Source: Calothrix sp. PCC 7716 (GTDB taxonomy: Bacteria; Cyanobacteriota; Cyanobacteriia; Cyanobacteriales; Nostocaceae). Taken from it: a stretch of DNA of 64,000 nucleotides. The stretch lies in NCBI RefSeq assembly GCF_019977735.1, contig NZ_AP025018.1, positions 10,358,580-10,422,579 of the forward strand, in the 5' to 3' direction. Under the pieces are notes generated by a model. That model was not told where the DNA came from. It saw nothing but the letters and a program-made list of their open reading frames with translations, and ran no database searches. Positions 18,708 through 28,193 of the stretch are shown here, piece by piece. A program made the translations under genes and the position numbers. The number at the start of each line of letters is the position of its first letter. Position 1 is the stretch's first letter.

Positions 18708-19553
18708 ATGACTGGATTTATTCAAGAATTACAAAGACGTACACCGTTAGGATGGTTACAATTAAACCGTCATAAAAGTCGTTTGCTAGTTGCCGTTTCT
18801 GGAATTGCATTTGCTGATATTCTTATGTTTATGCAGTTAGGTTTCCAAAGTGCGCTTTTTGATAGCAATACTCGTTTGAACCGCTCAATATTAGCAGATA
18901 TTGTTTTAGTTAGTTCGCAAGCTAAGAATACACAGAATTTATCAACTTTTTCACGTCGAAGGTTATTTGATGCATCTGATATACCTGGTGTAAAAGCTGC
19001 TGAACTAATGTACATTGGGAATGTAACATGGAGAAATCCTCAAACTCGTAAAAAAGCTACAATACAAGCAATTGGTTTTAATCCAGAAGTACCTGCTTTA
19101 GATATACCAGCAGCAAATGTTCAACTGGATAAAATTCAATTACCTAATAACTTTTTGTTTGATAGAGGTGCAAGAGGTGAATATCAAAAAGTATTTGAAA
19201 GTGTCGATGCAGGTAAAGAAGTTACTACCGAGGTAGATAGAAAGACTATTACTATTAGTGGATTATTTAAATTTGGCGCCTCGTTTGCAGCAGATGGTAT
19301 ATTACTTTCTAGCGAGGAAAATTTCTTAAGATTATTTCCTCGTCAAAAAGCTAGCAGCGTAAACGTTGGTTTAATTTACTTGCAACCAGGGTATAATCCA
19401 ATTCAGGTAGCAACAGCGATGAAAGCGCATCTTCCTAACGATGTAAAAGTTTTAACGCGCGCGGAATTTGTGGAAATGGAAGAAGGCAATTTAAGAAGAG
19501 AAAGTCCAATTGCTTTTATTTTTGGCTTTGGTGTAGCAATGGGATTTGAATGA
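18708..19553 (+). pseudogene. DevC-like ABC transporter permease, C-terminally truncated
   Basis: 281 codons. The start matches DevC (RRTPLGWLQLNRHKSRLLVA; FADILMFMQLGFQSALFDSN), including the first membrane helix and the periplasmic domain. DevC proteins are about 385 residues; this one ends at FIFGFGVAMGFE, within the second membrane helix, and no devA ATPase gene follows. With devB also broken, the exporter is dead. Confidence 0.82.
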
Positions 19554-19572
19554 GTTCAATATTATTCATAAC

Positions 19573-19811
19573 TTATTTATTCGATATCCATTTATACTCA
19601 ATACTAGCTTGACCATTAACTGGATTTACTCCTAATTTCCCAGCAACAAAACCATGTTTTTCATAAAACTTGTGCGCTTGCACATTTTGTTGAAGCGTCG
19701 TTAATGATAAACCAAGTGGGCAAATTGTTTTTGCTTTGTTGAGTAAAGCTGTTCCTATCCCTATTCTCTGTACATCAACATCTACAAAGATCTGTTCTAA
19801 AATTCCTTTTA
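19573..19811 (-). pseudogene. C-terminal fragment of a GNAT acetyltransferase
   Basis: Reading on the minus strand gives VQRIGIGTALLNKAKTICPL, then TLQQNVQAHKFYEKHGFVAG and a stop at 19573. This is the acetyl-CoA-binding half of a GNAT fold. No N-terminal half exists; the toxin-immunity genes lie immediately upstream. Confidence 0.7.
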
Positions 19812-20120
19812 TGATGAATTGTGCCGATTGCGGAATTCTTCAAATACCTTGAAAAATAAATCTAAGGCTTTTTGCTCGTCTTCTGCATAGAAAAGTAAAA
19901 TATTTGCCCAAGATTGGCTAGTTTGGATGTTAAACTTTTTCCGAACCCATTCTGGAAATTCTTGGAAGTCTTTTTCATGAGGGCATAAGTCAGTACTACG
20001 TTCATACTGTGCTATATTATATCCAGACAGAAAAGCCTGAAGACATATAACTGATGCTCTACCCAAGTACATAGAAGGAGCTTTTTTGATTTTGTATATA
20101 AGGGTATATAGGTCGTGCAT
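19809..20120 (-). CDS. Putative immunity protein to the adjacent papain-fold toxin
   Basis: 103 residues, no membrane segment. The N-terminus has the block KKAPSMYLGRASVICLQAFL, followed by a helical, acidic C-terminus; I recall similar small proteins with a K-x-P-x-(M/L)-Y-L-G motif but cannot name the family. It begins 12 bp after the stop of the papain-fold toxin gene on the same strand. This is the usual toxin-then-immunity order of contact-dependent or polymorphic toxin cassettes. Assignment as immunity is by position. Confidence 0.55.
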   Translation of the reverse strand: MHDLYTLIYKIKKAPSMYLGRASVICLQAFLSGYNIAQYERSTDLCPHEKDFQEFPEWVRKKFNIQTSQSWANILLFYAEDEQKALDLFFKVFEEFRNRHNSS

Positions 20121-20132
20121 TGTTGTTTTTCC

Positions 20133-20495
20133 TTAAAATTCTTCCTGTGTTATCTCAAATGTACCACGCTCCAACTCAATTGTAGGAGAACTTAAATTAC
20201 AAAGCCATTCTGCCTTGTCAATTCCAGCGTGTTCAATATTATCAAACACAATCTCTTGCTCATCCACCTGAACTACAATACCTTCATGAATACCATTCGT
20301 AGCGATTTGCTCTTGTCGCTTTAAATCATAAATAATTGACCACGGCAGATCCCGAAAACCTACATCCAGTTTGATTCGTTTTCCAGATATCCCTTGACTT
20401 ATTAAGAAGTTTTGAATTGCATCTGCACATTGAACACATTCAAATACTCCGTAATCATTAGCTATTTGTTCAATAACAATGAGAATATTTTCCAC
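20133..20495 (-). CDS. Papain-fold toxin domain protein (Tox-PL-2-like)
   Basis: 120 residues, starting with GTG. The candidate catalytic triad is Cys23 (VQCADAI), His70 (NGIHEGIVV) and Asp85 (VFDNI), arranged as in papain-fold toxins of bacterial polymorphic toxin systems. In long toxins this fold is the C-terminal effector; here it is a stand-alone ORF. It may be an orphan module, or the remnant of a longer toxin whose delivery domains are gone. No secretion signal is visible. It is transcribed with the small gene downstream. The locus has no GGCGCC between 19274 and 20811, as expected of a recent arrival. Confidence 0.65.
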   Translation of the reverse strand: MENILIVIEQIANDYGVFECVQCADAIQNFLISQGISGKRIKLDVGFRDLPWSIIYDLKRQEQIATNGIHEGIVVQVDEQEIVFDNIEHAGIDKAEWLCNLSSPTIELERGTFEITQEEF

Positions 20496-20676
20496 TTAAA
20501 CTGTAAATGCACTAACTTATCATAGTTAAGATAGCATCAGAATATTATAAATTGGAATATAGCAATATTACAATAATTTTATTGTTATTATATACTGTAT
20601 CAAAAATAACCGTGGATAATGCAATATATAGCATTATTTCACTTTTGTGGAAATACCTACTTAGATGTATATCTCT

Positions 20677-21285
20677 TTAAAAGATTGGTTCTAAATATCT
20701 AATTAATACCAATTTAGTTTCCATCACAATTTTTTGCCTTAATTGTTCATCTTGATTCCAGTAAAATAATTGTAAAGCACTTGCTATTTCTACTACCATT
20801 AATGCCATCAGGCGCCGCTGTTCTGCTTCTACATTTGGTTGACGTAATGCTAAAAATGTATCAAATATTACAGCAACTTCATTATCTAAACGTCGATTCA
20901 TTGTTTGCAATTGAGGAAAAGCTTGCGACTGCAAAAAAATAATCCTGGCAGCAAGATTATTAGAGTAAAAATTATCACATAAATCTACAGCTTCACTCAA
21001 AATATCAGCTAACGGTTTATCTATATTTTTTGGGTGAAATATATTATCAAATAAAGCTTTTAGCTCTTCATAATACCTATCTCCCAAAGCGTGTAAGATT
21101 GCTGACTTATCAGGGAAAAAACGGTATAAAGAGCCAATAGAAGTGTTTGCTTGTACAGCTATTAACTCCGTACTTGCCATCTCATAGCCAACTTCCTCAA
21201 AAACCAACGCAGCTGCATCCAAAATTTGATTAAATCGCAGACGACTGCGAGCTTGCTGAGGTAAACGGCGTAAAGGTTCAGGCAT
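20677..21285 (-). CDS. TetR family transcriptional regulator
   Basis: 202 residues. The N-terminal TetR helix-turn-helix is clear (QILDAAALVFEEVGYEMAST, VQANTSIGSLYRFFPDKSAI), with an all-helical ligand domain behind it. Two palindromes at 21390-21403 and 21416-21430 in the divergent promoter region are probable operators, so it likely controls itself and the rightward acetyltransferase gene (now frameshifted). Ligand unknown. Confidence 0.85.
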   Translation of the reverse strand: MPEPLRRLPQQARSRLRFNQILDAAALVFEEVGYEMASTELIAVQANTSIGSLYRFFPDKSAILHALGDRYYEELKALFDNIFHPKNIDKPLADILSEAVDLCDNFYSNNLAARIIFLQSQAFPQLQTMNRRLDNEVAVIFDTFLALRQPNVEAEQRRLMALMVVEIASALQLFYWNQDEQLRQKIVMETKLVLIRYLEPIF

Positions 21286-21389
21286 TTGTCACTTCGAGAA
21301 TATAAATAAAAGTAGCACCCCTCCAATTTAAGAGAGTTTTCCTGTACATAATTACATTTTACCTTCTTGAAAACTACCACTAGACAAAC

Positions 21390-21430
21390 GTGAGAAATTC
21401 TCGTATTTTAGAAAAGTGAGAATTTCTCAC
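21390..21430. promoter_or_regulatory. Twin palindromic operators of the TetR regulator
   Basis: GTGAGAAATTCTCG (21390-21403) and GTGAGAATTTCTCAC (21416-21430) share the half-site GTGAGAA and are centred about 26 bp apart. They lie between divergent genes next to a tetR gene. The operator assignment is inferred. Confidence 0.6.
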
Positions 21431-21453
21431 TTTATTTATTTTTGTGTCTTTCG

Positions 21454-22334
21454 ATGAGCGAAATATCTGAACAAACGTTTTCGGTGACGCTGCGCGCGGG
21501 ACGACCAGACGATGCACTCCTGGCGCCATTTTGTATGAAGCTTTCCGTACCATTGCAGTACAACGTGGCTTTACACCAGACTTTCCTTCTGCGGAGTTTG
21601 GAGCGGATATGTTGACCGAGCTTTTAGCTGACCCAGCAATTTATTCTGTTGTAGCTGAAACATCTGATGGACAAGTTATCGGTAGCAACTTTTTGTGGGA
21701 AGGGGACACTATCGCCGGAATCGGTCCGACTACGGTAGACCCAACCGCACAAAATAGGTCAGTTGGTCGGCGCCTGATGGAACATGTTTTACAACGGGCA
21801 CGGGAAAAACGTTACGCTGGTGTAAGGCTCGTTCAAGCTGCATATAACAGCTGTTCCCTTGGACTGTATACAAAACTTGGCTTCAATGTACGCGAGCCAC
21901 TGGCAAACCTTCAAGGGCAACCGCTCGGCTTAACAATACCTAATCGTATTGTTCGTTCAGTGGTTGAAGCTGACCTTGCTGCATGTAATCAAATCTGCTA
22001 CAGCATTCACGGTCATGACCGAGCGGGGGAATTAAAGGGGGCTGTCGAGCGAGGTACCGCGACGCTTGTCGAGTATGATGGGCGTGTATCGGGCTACGCT
22101 ACCGAAATAGGCTTCTTCGGTCACGCAGTTGGTGAGAATAATGAAGACCTAAAAGCACTTATAGGAGCGGCAAAGGAGTTAGCTGGGTCAGGCTTTTATG
22201 TTCCAATGCGTAACGCCGAGTTGTTGCGTTGGTGTTTGAAACACGGACTGCGTATCATTCAACCCGAAACTTTGATGAGTCTTGGTCTGTATAACGAGCC
22301 AGCAGGCGCCTTTTTACCATCTGCCTTGTATTAA
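21454..22334 (+). pseudogene. Two-domain GNAT acetyltransferase with a frameshift
   Basis: Translation from ATG 21454 gives a good N-terminus (FSVTLRAGRPDDA). The reading frame then changes near 21515-21528, right at a GGCGCC, and continues as AILYEAFRTIAVQRGFTPDF. The rest holds two GNAT domains, with the acetyl-CoA motif VGRRLMEHVL and the C-terminal NEPAGAFLPSALY. Codon use is visibly more GC-rich than the surroundings, suggesting transfer. It is either a real frameshift or a one-base error in the assembly. It lies downstream of the TetR operators. Confidence 0.75.
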
Positions 22335-22381
22335 TGACAAACTTCAAAGTATGCCAATCAAAGACTTTTATATTTTGTTAA

Positions 22382-22573
22382 TACGGCCTATGTAACTTAG
22401 AAGCTGAACTGGCGCCGTATAAATTAGCTTTATTCGCAATTACCATAGCTGTCTCACAATTAGTTATTGGTATTTTGCTATTTTCACAGCGATACGCGCT
22501 ATTAGGTGCAATTATGGCTGTGCCCATGAATATTTGTATTTTGATGATAACTTTATTCATAAAAGCGGAATAG
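22382..22573 (+). pseudogene. Fragment of a small membrane protein
   Basis: The frame reads LAPYKLALFAITIAVSQLVI, then LLFSQRYALLGAIMAVPMNI and a stop at 22573: two strong membrane helices with a short loop. There is no start codon, and stops lie immediately upstream. The opposite-strand frame here is a shadow. Confidence 0.55.
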
Positions 22574-22617
22574 GCGCTGCTCCGAGTGTGCATCTTTGAG
22601 CATGTAAGTGTAATCAA

Positions 22618-22853
22618 ATATTTTAATGTATATAAAAATACATGATTTTGATAATATAAATAATCGCATATTAATCAAATCCTTACAGACAAAGAGAATA
22701 ATACATTTTTATTTAAACGATAATGATTATACAAAAGTTATCATTATTTTTGTTTAAATAATTAACTTATACTCAAATAAGAGCATTATACTATTCACAA
22801 ATCAATCTTATTTGATTCGTCGTCTATTTTTATACAGGTAAGTCTAACCACTT
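22618..22853. other. AT-rich intergenic segment with an imperfect hairpin
   Basis: TTTAAACGATAATGA (about 22714) and TCATTATTTTTGTTTAAA (about 22740) can pair imperfectly. It probably includes the promoter of the Rpn gene. Nothing else is recognised. Confidence 0.4.
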
Positions 22854-23732
22854 ATGGCACAATCAGCCGATATCAGCTCCAAGCGCATTATTGGTATTGA
22901 ACCACTTCAATGGGCACAGTGGATTACTGGTAGTTCCAATATAACAGTTCAAGAAATAGTCAACTCAGAGTTCCAATTTGTAAGCCGTGATAGTGACATT
23001 CTCATTAAAGCTAGCAGTCCGAATCACGGTGATTTTTTGATTCTGAATGAGTTGCAGCTGCGTTACAAAACTAAGATGCCTAAACGAGTGCGTGCATATA
23101 CAGGTTTGGCAGAGGAAAAGTACGACTTGCCAGTCTACCCAGTTCTAATCAATTTTATTAAAGACAGCGATACCCCCATCCCTACCAGATTCAAATCAAA
23201 GTTTATGGGTTTAGTCGCGCGTCAAGACTACCGAGTTATTAATCTATGGGAAGTTGACGTACAGTTAGCTTTCCAAAAAGTTTCTTCTCTGATTCCATTT
23301 GCGCCTATTCTCAAGAATGGAGACAACGAAGAAACAATCCAACAAGCATTACGAGTCATGCGTGCGGATGAAAAATTGAGTGAACTCGAAACTGTTTTGG
23401 GTTTCTTTGCTACATTTGTATTAGACAGCGCAATAGTTCAAAGTATAATGGGATGGAATATGGCAATACTACAAGAGTCTCCTTGGTATCAACAATTTGG
23501 CAAAGAATGCGAGGAAAGAGGCGAGCAACGAGGTGAGGAAAGAGGGAAGGTAATAGGTGAGCAACGAGGAATAATTTCGGCGATAGAATTGGGACTTGAT
23601 TTAAAATTCGGCGCCGAAGGTTTAGAGTTAATGCAACCAGTTTCTCAAATTGCTGATTTAGAAAAACTCAAAACAATTAAAAACGCGATTAAAAACGCGC
23701 AAAGTTTAGATGAATTACGGCAATTAATTTAA
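22854..23732 (+). CDS. Rpn family recombination-promoting nuclease / putative transposase
   Basis: 292 residues. The N-terminal half holds the PD-(D/E)XK-like nuclease signature HGDFLILNELQLRYKTKMPK. The C-terminal half has the usual helical tail with repeated ERGEQRGEERG and LDELRQLI. These proteins are widespread and multicopy in cyanobacteria; E. coli RpnA is a Ca2+-stimulated DNA endonuclease that promotes recA-independent recombination. A truncated, nearly identical copy is at 29411-29875, so this gene took part in a local duplication. Confidence 0.82.
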   Translation: MAQSADISSKRIIGIEPLQWAQWITGSSNITVQEIVNSEFQFVSRDSDILIKASSPNHGDFLILNELQLRYKTKMPKRVRAYTGLAEEKYDLPVYPVLINFIKDSDTPIPTRFKSKFMGLVARQDYRVINLWEVDVQLAFQKVSSLIPFAPILKNGDNEETIQQALRVMRADEKLSELETVLGFFATFVLDSAIVQSIMGWNMAILQESPWYQQFGKECEERGEQRGEERGKVIGEQRGIISAIELGLDLKFGAEGLELMQPVSQIADLEKLKTIKNAIKNAQSLDELRQLI

Positions 23733-23891
23733 TAGTTTTGAATCTTACAGCGACGCAATGAACATAGACGCGATTAAATCGCGTCTCTACGTAACCTGGA
23801 ATTACGTAAAATCATAATGTAAGGGGTGATGAACTTGTTCTTCGTCAAGCTTTCAGATTACACTATATTTTGTAATTTATTGCTTAGTCGA

Positions 23892-24239
23892 ATGAAATAT
23901 TCCAAGTATCATGCACTAGGAAACGATTATTTAGTTATTGCTCCTGAAGATTTGAAGATTGAATTAACTGCAAAGAATATTGAGCGAATTTGTCATCGTA
24001 ACTTTGGTATTGGTTCCGATGGAATTTTATTTGGCCCTCTACCGTCTCAAGATTCAGATTTTGCACTACGCATTTTTAATCCTGATGGCAGTGAAGCAGA
24101 AAAAAGCGGTAATGGATTGAGAATATTTTCTTGCTATTTGTGGGATAGAAAACTTGTTAGAGAAGAGTTTAGCATTAATACACTTGGTGGGAAAGTGAAA
24201 GCGCGCGTTTATAATGATGGTAAAAGCGTTTTTTGCTAA
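23892..24239 (+). pseudogene. DapF-like gene, truncated duplicate
   Basis: 115 codons nearly identical to the first 40% of the complete DapF-like gene at 25470. Similarity ends at GKSV, then two unrelated codons and a stop. Like the complete copy it has Ser, not Cys, in the first active-site block (AEKSGNGLRIF). The in-frame ATG at 23826 would add 22 unrelated residues. A dead duplicate. Confidence 0.85.
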
Positions 24240-24270
24240 AGTTAAGCGTAAGCAGTTTAGCTAAAAGTGC

Positions 24271-24975
24271 ATGAGCCAAAATTTTAATCAAAACGATGAG
24301 AACAAATATATTGCTATGCAGACGCCCCCACGCTCGCCCATTTTACACAATCAGGATATTATCCCAGATATTCTTAGAGTAGAACATCATTATCAACCAG
24401 CAAACGGCGCCTCTGAGTGTTGTCTTCCAAGCTACTTACTGAGCATTCATCTTGGACAACCAATAAAATTACAACGAAAAATAGACGGGCGCCGTAGCAG
24501 TGATTGTTTAGTAGAAGGAGATATAATGATTTCGCCTCCTTACCTGCGTCGTAAATTATCTTGGGATAGTCACGCGGAATTTTTGCTACTTCGTCTTGAA
24601 TCAAAGTTTTTCAGTTCAGTAATATACCAATTTACAGATTTAGAGTGTCAAATTACACCGCAGCTTAAACTTCACGACCCTTTAATTCAACATATAGGTT
24701 TAACACTTAAATCAGAGCTAGAAATAAATGGGTTATGCAATCGTCTTTATGCTGAGTCAATGATGAACGCACTAGCTGTTCACATATTACATCGCTACTC
24801 ATCGAAAAAACAGGAGATTCCTGATTACTCTGGTGGTTTGCCTAATCATCAATTGCAACAATCTATAGATTACATACAATCTCATCTATCTGAAGATATA
24901 TCTTTAGAAGATATTGCTGAGTATGTTGGTATTAGCCAGTATTACTTTGTTCGATTATTTAAACGGATACCATGA
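24271..24975 (+). pseudogene. AraC family regulator truncated in the DNA-binding domain
   Basis: 234 codons: a cupin-like N-terminal domain, then only the first of two AraC helix-turn-helices (EDISLEDIAEYVGISQYYFV). It breaks off at RLFKR, where the second HTH should begin. The junction coincides with the 3' break of the MOSC remnant on the opposite strand, so one event cut both. A second, internally deleted copy is at 30764-30907. Confidence 0.8.
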
Positions 24976-25389
24976 GGCAATAGTTTCAAGTGTTGCTGTG
25001 CTAATTATGGTTGGGCCAGGAGACACTGTATCATCTGGAAATCCTGTATCGAGGTTTTGCTTTAATTCTACTGGAGAATCAAAATATTCACTTAGCCAAG
25101 ATTCAAGTGCTTTACGTTCTTTGTCAATATGAAATATGTTTGTTTGGTCTGTGCCTTGTACCCCTAACGAAACAATGTTAGTTTCAAGATTAAATTCAGA
25201 GCGTATGGTATGGATTCGATTATTACGCTTACCATTGACAAAGTTACCTGATTTATCGACAATGGCAAACTCTCTATCTCGCTTTAAGGCGCCGCTTTTA
25301 AGAACATTTATACTCTTAACGCCAACTCCATCCAAAGATTAAATTGGATAGATGAATAATTTTGAAACATAGGGAATTACATCAGTCAT
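24955..25389 (-). pseudogene. MOSC-domain protein N-terminal remnant with premature stop
   Basis: From ATG at 25389, preceded by AGGAG at 7-nt spacing, the frame reads VIPYVSKLFIYPI, stop, SLDGVGVKSINVLKSGALKR. A Lys codon (AAA) expected in the IYPIKSLDG block has become TAA. The beta-barrel N-terminal MOSC domain continues to SWYPF and then ends at the AraC junction; the molybdenum-cofactor sulfurase-like core is missing. Confidence 0.8.
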
Positions 25390-25469
25390 AAGTAGCTCCT
25401 GAGTAGAGTATATTTATCAAGAGATATAAAAAGCAATTATAGTAAATTTGTAGTAAATTTGATAGTCAA

Positions 25470-26306
25470 GTGAAATATTCCAAGTATCACGCACTAGGCA
25501 ACGATTATTTGGTTATTGCTCCTGAAGATGTGGAGATTGAATTAACCAAAGAAAATATTGAGCGAATTTGTCATCGTAACTTCGGTGTTGGTTCCGATGG
25601 AATTCTACTTGGTCCCTTGCCATCCCAAAATTCGGACTTTGGACTACGCATTTTTAACCCTGATGGCAGTGAAGCAGAAAAAAGTGGTAATGGTTTGAGG
25701 ATATTCTCTCGTTACTTGTGGGATAAGCAGCTTGTGAGAGAAGAATTTAGTATTGATACACTTGGCGGAAAAGTTAAAGCGTGCGTTGCTGACTCTGGTA
25801 AAAGTGTTCAAGTCGAGATGGGACATGTCAGCTTTAACAGCGAAAAAATTCCCGTGACAGGAGAACCCAGAGAAGTTATTCAAGAAAGTATAACAGTTTT
25901 AGATCAAACCTTTACTTTCTGTGCTGCTACTATTGGTAATCCTCATTGTGTTATTTTACTGCCTGAAGTGGCGCCGGATATTGCTTATAAATACGGTTCT
26001 TTATTAGAAGTTCACCCAAATTTTCAGAATCGCACGAATGTTCAATTTATGAAAGTTATTGACCGTGAAAATATCCAAATTGAAATTTGGGAAAGGGGAG
26101 CGGGATATACTTTAGCGTCTGGAAGTAGTAGCAGTGCGGCAGCAGCAGTTGCTTATAAGTTGGATTTGTGCGATTCATCAATAACTGTTCATATGCAGGG
26201 TGGGCAAATTTTTATACAGATTACTGATGATTTTATGGTGACTATGACAGGTAGTGTTACTAAGGTGGCTGAAGGTGTAATTTCACTGGAGATGTTTGAG
26301 TTTTAG
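25470..26306 (+). CDS. DapF-fold protein lacking both catalytic cysteines
   Basis: 278 residues from a GTG start, full length for diaminopimelate epimerase. The fold motifs are present (HALGNDYLVI, RNFGVGSDGILLGPL, FNPDGSEAE, GNPHCVI). However, the two active-site cysteines of DapF (73 and 217 in H. influenzae) are replaced by Ser72 (EKSGNGLR) and Ser217 (TLASGSSSS). Classical two-base epimerase chemistry at DAP is therefore unlikely; it may be a repurposed isomerase or a binding protein. The truncated duplicate at 23892 carries the same first substitution, so the change predates the duplication. Automatic annotation as dapF would be misleading. Confidence 0.85.
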   Translation: MKYSKYHALGNDYLVIAPEDVEIELTKENIERICHRNFGVGSDGILLGPLPSQNSDFGLRIFNPDGSEAEKSGNGLRIFSRYLWDKQLVREEFSIDTLGGKVKACVADSGKSVQVEMGHVSFNSEKIPVTGEPREVIQESITVLDQTFTFCAATIGNPHCVILLPEVAPDIAYKYGSLLEVHPNFQNRTNVQFMKVIDRENIQIEIWERGAGYTLASGSSSSAAAAVAYKLDLCDSSITVHMQGGQIFIQITDDFMVTMTGSVTKVAEGVISLEMFEF

Positions 26307-26316
26307 AAGTTTTTAC

Positions 26317-26492
26317 CACAGAGACGCAGAGAACACAGAGTAGAGACGTGATTAATCCCTGCGGGAAAACCTCCGGTTTACACGTCTGTACAGAGAAATT
26401 TTAAATTGGCGCCAACTCTCCCTCTTTCTTTGTGACCTTTGTGTCTTTGTGGTTCATTATTCTTACTCTGTGCCCTCTGTGTCTCTGTGGTA
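26317..26492. repeat. CACAGAG / CTCTGTG inverted repeat region
   Basis: CCACAGAGACGCAGAG at the left and CTCTGTGTCTCTGTGG at the right pair around a variable centre that includes a GAGACGTG/CACGTCT palindrome and one GGCGCC. It may end the DapF-like transcript. The same CACAGAG blocks appear at 38720 and 40310. Confidence 0.65.
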
Positions 26493-26757
26493 AAAAAATA
26501 TATTTTAATACACAGTCTAGGAAGGCTGTTCCACAATTTACCAGGGGATTTCTCCATTATCATCTAGGAATTTACCTGTTGGGGAGTTGTTCATAGTAGC
26601 CATTTTGACTATAATAGTTGCTCCTTGCTCCACAGTTCGCGGCGCCGCCGAAGTTCCCATATCCGTCTTAACCCAACCTGGGCAAATTGAGTTGACAGTA
26701 ATATTATCATCAGCTAAATCTTTTGCTAAAGATACTGTTAAAGCATTTAATGCTGTT

Positions 26758-28193
26758 GGTTCTTCAGTAGTTGTTATGCTAAATTGTTAAATATAGATGT
26801 AAATAATTATTAACTTATTTTAAAAAATGTTACAAAAAAGCTTGATGGCATTGACTTGTAAGTCTTATTTATTATTGACTATATATACGCTTATCGTATT
26901 TTTGGGTACATTTACAGTCATGGTCAATAAAAAAGATATAAAAATATTATCACAAATTCTGGATATAGACGAAGTAAAAGTTATATCGCACAGTATTTAT
27001 AACGAAATTGGAATAATTCTACGAACAGAACCAATAAAGCTGTACAGTGTATGTCCGTCTTGTGGTACGGAAAGCCATAAACTACATCAAAATCATCGTC
27101 ATATTATTAAAGATTTATCTTTTGGTGAGAAACTGGTTTTTCTAGAAATAAATCGGCGCCAATTTAAATGCAGAATTTGTAAAAAACCCTTTAGTGAAGA
27201 ATTTGACTTTGCAAGAAAGAAAAGAACTTATACAAATCGGCTTGCAAATCAAATAATACAAGAAGTTTTAGAAAACGACATACATAGCGTAGCATCAAAA
27301 GGTATAGTTACAACAGAAGAGATAGAAAGAATGTTAAAAGATGCATCTGAAAAACTAAATTTAACAAAACCTAAAAATTTAAAAAGGCTTGGAATTGATG
27401 AAATAGCTTTAAGAAAAGGAAAGGGTAATTACTGTGCAGTGCTAATAGATTTAGATACATCTAAACCAATCGCTATTTTGAACGCGCGTACACAAGGAGT
27501 AATCGAGGAAGTTCTTATCGGTTGGGGAGTTGAGGTCTTAGAGCAAATTAAAGAAGTGAGTATAGATTTATGGCAAGGGTACAAAAATTTAGTGATAGAA
27601 TTAATGCCTAATGTTCAAGTCGTCGCCGATAGATTTCACGTAATGGTGCAAGTAAATAAAGAATTAGACACACAGAGGAAGAGAGAAAAGTACAAAATAG
27701 AGGAATTAATTAAATTAGCAGAAACATCTGAAAAGAAAGATGAGTACGAAAAAATATTAGAAGGTTTGAAAAATAGTAAATATGCTTTACTCAAAAATGA
27801 AAAGGACTTAAATGAAGAACAAATCAAAAAATTAATTCAAGTTAAAGCTGTATCTCCTACTTTAAAAATGATGCATGAATTAAAGGAAAAACTTAGAATA
27901 ATTTTTAATAAAACTAATCATTGGTATCCAGCAGTATTTAAATTAGGTATGTGGCTTTCAAAAGCTAAAACATATTTCCCAAATAGCAATAACACTTTTA
28001 TTCGTTGGTTTGATGAAATTATTGCTTATTTTGATAATGGCACTACTAGCGGCGCCGTTGAAGGTATCAATAATAAAATTAAATTAATTAAGCGCTCCGC
28101 TTATGGGTTTAGAAATTTTGAAAATTTCCGAGTTCGATGCTTATTAGCTTGGCACTTTAATTGTTAGTTTAGCATAACAACTACTGAAGAACC
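26758..28193 (+). mobile_element. ISL3 family insertion sequence, complete
   Basis: 1436 bp. Perfect 26-bp terminal inverted repeats: GGTTCTTCAGTAGTTGTTAT plus GCTAAA at 26758-26783, and its complement at 28168-28193. They are flanked by the 8-bp target duplication ATGCTGTT (26750-26757 and 28194-28201). An 8-bp duplication is the ISL3 family rule. One full transposase gene is inside. It carries two GGCGCC sites (about 27165 and 28050). Confidence 0.95.
26920..28167 (+). CDS. ISL3 family transposase
   Basis: About 415 residues from ATG 26920 (an in-frame ATG at 26827 would add 31 hydrophobic, poorly matching residues). An N-terminal zinc-finger module (CPSCG ... CRICKKPF) precedes the ISL3 DDE domain. 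Its acidic residues are visible in LGIDEIALRKG (first Asp), VVADRFHVM (second Asp) and SGAVEGINNKIK (Glu). The C-terminus RNFENFRVRCLLAWHF is typical. The stop is directly before the right inverted repeat. It appears intact and may be active. Confidence 0.93.
   Translation: MVNKKDIKILSQILDIDEVKVISHSIYNEIGIILRTEPIKLYSVCPSCGTESHKLHQNHRHIIKDLSFGEKLVFLEINRRQFKCRICKKPFSEEFDFARKKRTYTNRLANQIIQEVLENDIHSVASKGIVTTEEIERMLKDASEKLNLTKPKNLKRLGIDEIALRKGKGNYCAVLIDLDTSKPIAILNARTQGVIEEVLIGWGVEVLEQIKEVSIDLWQGYKNLVIELMPNVQVVADRFHVMVQVNKELDTQRKREKYKIEELIKLAETSEKKDEYEKILEGLKNSKYALLKNEKDLNEEQIKKLIQVKAVSPTLKMMHELKEKLRIIFNKTNHWYPAVFKLGMWLSKAKTYFPNSNNTFIRWFDEIIAYFDNGTTSGAVEGINNKIKLIKRSAYGFRNFENFRVRCLLAWHFNC

Noticed and set aside
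22378-22617. Minus-strand 79-codon ORF
   Set aside because: The plus-strand frame of the same segment gives a convincing two-helix membrane fragment instead.
24914-25342. Two plus-strand ORFs of ~70 codons
   Set aside because: Antisense shadows of the MOSC remnant; no independent support.
26587-26790. Plus-strand 67-codon ORF left of the IS
   Set aside because: It is the antisense of the SDR C-terminal part, which matches a known family in the minus strand.
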